64,000 nt of DNA from Bacteroidota bacterium (lineage in GTDB: Bacteria > Bacteroidota > Bacteroidia > 2-12-FULL-35-15), in contig CANJYB010000001.1 of assembly GCA_947479085.1 (NCBI GenBank), positions 186,001 through 250,000 of the forward strand, in the 5' to 3' direction. The position numbers and the translations under genes are program-made. Below the pieces are notes generated by a model that did not search any database, was not told where the DNA came from, and saw only the letters and a list, made by a program, of their open reading frames with translations. The number at the start of each line of letters is the position of its first letter. Position 1 is the stretch's first letter. Below, one piece after another: positions 61,299 through 64,000 of the stretch.

Positions 61299-62546
61299 AT
61301 GAGAATCCTGATAAAAAACATTAAGCAGTTAGTCCAGACCGAAGAACATCCGAAATTGAAAATTTCGGGAAAGGAAATGAATCAACTTCCTTGCATTAAT
61401 GATGCATGGCTAGCTATTGAAGACGATAAAATTGCAGGATTCGGCAAGATGGAGGATTGGGAAGGGATTGCTGACTGGACTAACCTCACTATTATTGATG
61501 CAACTGATAAACTTGTCTTACCTTGTTATTGCGACAGTCATACCCATATCGTATATGCAGGAACACGTGAAAGCGAATTTGTGGATAGAATAAATGGGCT
61601 TACTTATGAAGAAATATTTTCAAGAGGTGGTGGCATATTAAACTCTGCTAAAAAATTGCATGAAGCAACTGAAGAAGAATTAATAGAAAGTGCGTTAAAA
61701 AGATTGAATGAAGTAATGATGCTGGGTACCGGTGCAATAGAAATAAAATCCGGTTATGGATTAAGTACCCAGTCTGAACTTAAAATGCTAAGGGTTATTA
61801 AGAAACTAAAGGCCCTTTCACCGCTCACCATCAAAGCTACATTTCTTGGGGCACATGCAGTGCCATCAGAATATAAAAACAATAAACGGGCATACATTGA
61901 TTTATTAATAAATGAAATGATGCCACTAATTGCAGAAGAAAAACTGGCGGACTATTGTGATGTTTTCTGCGAGCAAAATTATTTTACAAAGGAAGAAACC
62001 ATTGAAATACTCCTTGCCGGGAAGAAATATGGCATGACTCCTAAAGTACATGCGGAACAATTAAGTAATTTCGGAGGAACACTTGCAGGAATTAAAGCAG
62101 GTGCTATAAGTGTGGACCACCTTGAGTTTGTTGGAGATGCTGAAATAGATGCATTACTTAACTCTGAAACGATGCCAACGATATTACCTGGCGCACAATT
62201 CTTTCTTGGTTTACCTTTGCCCCCTGCGCGACAGATGATTGATGCAGGATTGGCCATTGCTATAGCTAGCGATTATAACCCGGGGAGCAGTCCGAGTGGA
62301 AATATGAACTTTCTTCTTTCTTTATGTTGCATTAATTATAAAATGACCCCGGAAGAGGCGATAAATGCAACAACTATAAACAGTTCTTATGCAATGAATT
62401 TAAGTGAAACGCATGGAAGTATTGCTATTGGCAAGCTTGCGAATGTTTTTATTACAAAGGAAATTTCTTCTTATAATTTTATTCCTTATTCTTTTGGAAG
62501 TAATTTAATAGAGCAGGTAATTTTAAACGGAAAAATAATTAATTAA
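61299..62546 (+). CDS. hutI: Imidazolonepropionase
   Basis: 415 residues of the amidohydrolase fold. Metal motif 'CDSHTHIVYAGTRESEF', 'GTGAIEIKSGYGLS', 'FLGAHAVP', 'VHAEQLSNFGG', 'VDHLEF', 'ASDYNPGSSPS'. It opens 4-imidazolone-5-propionate to formimino-glutamate. It is followed after 15 bp by ftcD, so histidine breakdown proceeds through the glutamate formimidoyltransferase branch. A TATCTTTC sequence near 61272 may be its -7 box. Confidence 0.95.
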   Translation: MRILIKNIKQLVQTEEHPKLKISGKEMNQLPCINDAWLAIEDDKIAGFGKMEDWEGIADWTNLTIIDATDKLVLPCYCDSHTHIVYAGTRESEFVDRINGLTYEEIFSRGGGILNSAKKLHEATEEELIESALKRLNEVMMLGTGAIEIKSGYGLSTQSELKMLRVIKKLKALSPLTIKATFLGAHAVPSEYKNNKRAYIDLLINEMMPLIAEEKLADYCDVFCEQNYFTKEETIEILLAGKKYGMTPKVHAEQLSNFGGTLAGIKAGAISVDHLEFVGDAEIDALLNSETMPTILPGAQFFLGLPLPPARQMIDAGLAIAIASDYNPGSSPSGNMNFLLSLCCINYKMTPEEAINATTINSSYAMNLSETHGSIAIGKLANVFITKEISSYNFIPYSFGSNLIEQVILNGKIIN

Positions 62547-62561
62547 AAATATAAATATCTA

Positions 62562-64000
62562 ATGAATCAGTTAATAGAATGTGTTCCTAACTTTTCGGAG
62601 GGGAACGATATGAACATTATCAAACAAATCACCAACGAAATAGAATCGGTGGAAGGTGTTAAATTATTGAATGTTGACCCGGGCAAGGCAACCAACAGAA
62701 CGGTGGTTACATTTGTAGGCAATCCTGAAGCGGTTGTTAACGCTGCATTTCTTGCGATTAAAAAAGCAGGTGAATTAATCGACATGAGTAAACACAACGG
62801 GGAACACCCACGGATGGGGGCCACTGATGTGTGCCCTCTGATACCCATTGCCGGTATAACTATGGAAGAAACCGCAGAATATGCAAAGAAACTGGGCGCA
62901 AGAGTGGGTAAGGAATTGAACATTGCTGTTTATTTATATGAAGCTGCACAGGCTGATAAAAAGAGAGCTAATCTTTCCGTGATAAGAGGCGGGGAGTACG
63001 AAGGCTTTTTCAAAAAAATTAAACTGCCTGAATGGAAACCGGATTTCGGTCCTGCTGAACACTCTGTAAAATCGGGCTCTACCGTAATCGGAGCAAGGGA
63101 TTTTTTAGTTGCTTATAATGTGAACCTGAATACCACTTCTACCAGGAGAGCTAATTCCATTGCTTTTGATGCGAGAGAAGCTGGAAGGGTAAAACGCGAA
63201 GGGAACCCGGTAACAGGCAAGATAGTAACGGATGAAAAAGGAAACCCGGTGAATATTCCCGGTTCTTTAAAGTCAGTAAAAGCGATTGGTTGGTATATTG
63301 AAGAGTATGGGATTGCTCAGATATCAATGAATTTAACCAACATCAATATTACTCCTGTTCACATTGCATTTGACGAAGTATGCAAAAAAGCAAATGAGCG
63401 GGGAATACGCGTTACGGGTTCTGAATTGGTTGGTTTAATTCCATTAAAAGCCATGCTGGATGCAGGCAGGTATTTCCTTGAGAAACAAAACCGCTCAACC
63501 GGTGTGTCGGAAAAAGAATTAATTAAGATTGCTGTAAAGTCGCTTGGACTGGATGAATTAGCTCCTTTTAAACCGGAAGAAAGAATCATTGAGTATTTAT
63601 TAAAGGATGACTTGACAGCCCGTTTAATTAAAATGAACCTTGTTGAATTTGCCAACGAAACGGCAAGTGAAAGCCCTGCACCGGGAGGAGGTTCTATATC
63701 TGCTTATGTGGGCGCATTAGGAATTTCGTTGGGAACTATGGTGGCTAACCTTTCTTCTCATAAGCCGGGCTGGGATGAGCGATGGAAAGAGTTTTCGGAT
63801 TGGGCGGAGAAAGGACAACACTTTAAAAACGAATTATTAAAACTGGTGGATGAAGATACCAATGCGTTTAATAAAATTATGGCTGCATTTGGTTTACCTA
63901 AATCAACTGACGAAGAAAAGAAAGCAAGGACAGAATCCATACAGGATGCCACAAAGTACGCTACCAAAGTTCCATTTAAAGTAATGCAGATTTGTTTTGA
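62562..64000 (+). CDS. ftcD: Formimidoyltransferase-cyclodeaminase (bifunctional, partial)
   Basis: The frame opens at ATG 62562 (MNQLIECVPNFSEGNDMNII) and is still open at the window end, about 480 codons of an expected 560. The transferase part (to about residue 330) has 'CVPNFSEG', the catalytic His in 'MSKHNGEHPRMGATDVCP', and 'GARDFLVAYNVNLNTTS'. The cyclodeaminase part begins near 63640 with 'FANETASESPAPGGGSISAY'. It moves the formimino group to tetrahydrofolate and then forms methenyl-THF and ammonia. The fused form is as in animals and many Bacteroidota. Confidence 0.93.
   Translation, partial: MNQLIECVPNFSEGNDMNIIKQITNEIESVEGVKLLNVDPGKATNRTVVTFVGNPEAVVNAAFLAIKKAGELIDMSKHNGEHPRMGATDVCPLIPIAGITMEETAEYAKKLGARVGKELNIAVYLYEAAQADKKRANLSVIRGGEYEGFFKKIKLPEWKPDFGPAEHSVKSGSTVIGARDFLVAYNVNLNTTSTRRANSIAFDAREAGRVKREGNPVTGKIVTDEKGNPVNIPGSLKSVKAIGWYIEEYGIAQISMNLTNINITPVHIAFDEVCKKANERGIRVTGSELVGLIPLKAMLDAGRYFLEKQNRSTGVSEKELIKIAVKSLGLDELAPFKPEERIIEYLLKDDLTARLIKMNLVEFANETASESPAPGGGSISAYVGALGISLGTMVANLSSHKPGWDERWKEFSDWAEKGQHFKNELLKLVDEDTNAFNKIMAAFGLPKSTDEEKKARTESIQDATKYATKVPFKVMQICF

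Noticed and set aside
1-64000. tRNA or rRNA genes
   Set aside because: No T-loop (GGTTCRANNCC) with a matching acceptor stem or rRNA-like segment was recognised on either strand by eye; a covariance search would be needed to exclude them fully.

Overview
The window is a chromosomal segment from a member of the Bacteroidota. The evidence is several secreted proteins with type IX secretion (T9SS) C-terminal sorting domains (2-211, 1480-2295, 5856-9818, 51471-52679, and a type-B-like one at 37030-37401), a complete Bat (Bacteroides aerotolerance) operon with moxR, a PorE-like OmpA protein, promoters of the TTTG / TAnnTTTG type, and low GC. No rRNA or tRNA gene was recognised. Species cannot be named from the sequence.

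Layout. 1-9.8 kb: end of a T9SS protein, a low-affinity iron permease homologue, a PA2169-type protein, a GEVED/T9SS protein, then a tight operon of an epimerase-like barrel fused to CBS domains, a DAHP synthase and a KdsC-type phosphatase, then era and a very large beta-propeller/PKD/LamG T9SS protein. 10-19.7 kb: a FtsB/DivIC protein, an L,D-transpeptidase, an orphan protein beside a 252-bp periodic array, an HxlR regulator with tandem palindromic operators, an AT-rich pair (trypsin-like protease and a one-TM protein), a Kir-type potassium channel, mpl and a DUF4199 protein. 19.7-33 kb: rho, a YfcE phosphodiesterase, the moxR-DUF58-batA-B-C-D-E operon (interrupted by a four-helix-bundle gene flanked by GTCCCTC repeats), and a DEAD-box helicase. 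33-38 kb: accessory stretch with a 21-bp array, lineage-restricted proteins, small AT-rich genes and many dispersed repeats. 38-50.4 kb: housekeeping genes (metK, a TlpA-like protein, gatB, a PNP, lpxK, a Nif3 protein, a zinc-ribbon protein, uvrA, psd). 50.4-51.4 kb: about 1 kb of repeats including a second 21-bp array. 51.4-64 kb: Kelch/T9SS protein, yidC, PorE-like protein, AsmA protein, aroC, and the start of a histidine-degradation module (hutI, ftcD; ftcD runs off the window).

The genes serve envelope building (KdsC-type phosphatase, lpxK, mpl, L,D-transpeptidase, psd, yidC, AsmA, FtsB), secretion of adhesin-like proteins by T9SS, stress tolerance (Bat), aromatic biosynthesis (DAHP synthase, aroC) and histidine catabolism. 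The most unusual material is (i) an epimerase barrel carrying a KdsD-like CBS module, in an operon with a DAHP synthase and a KdsC-type phosphatase, and (ii) a set of intergenic elements: three arrays with a period of 21 bp (two helical turns), two of which share a conserved 128-bp flank, plus three other dispersed, structured repeat families.
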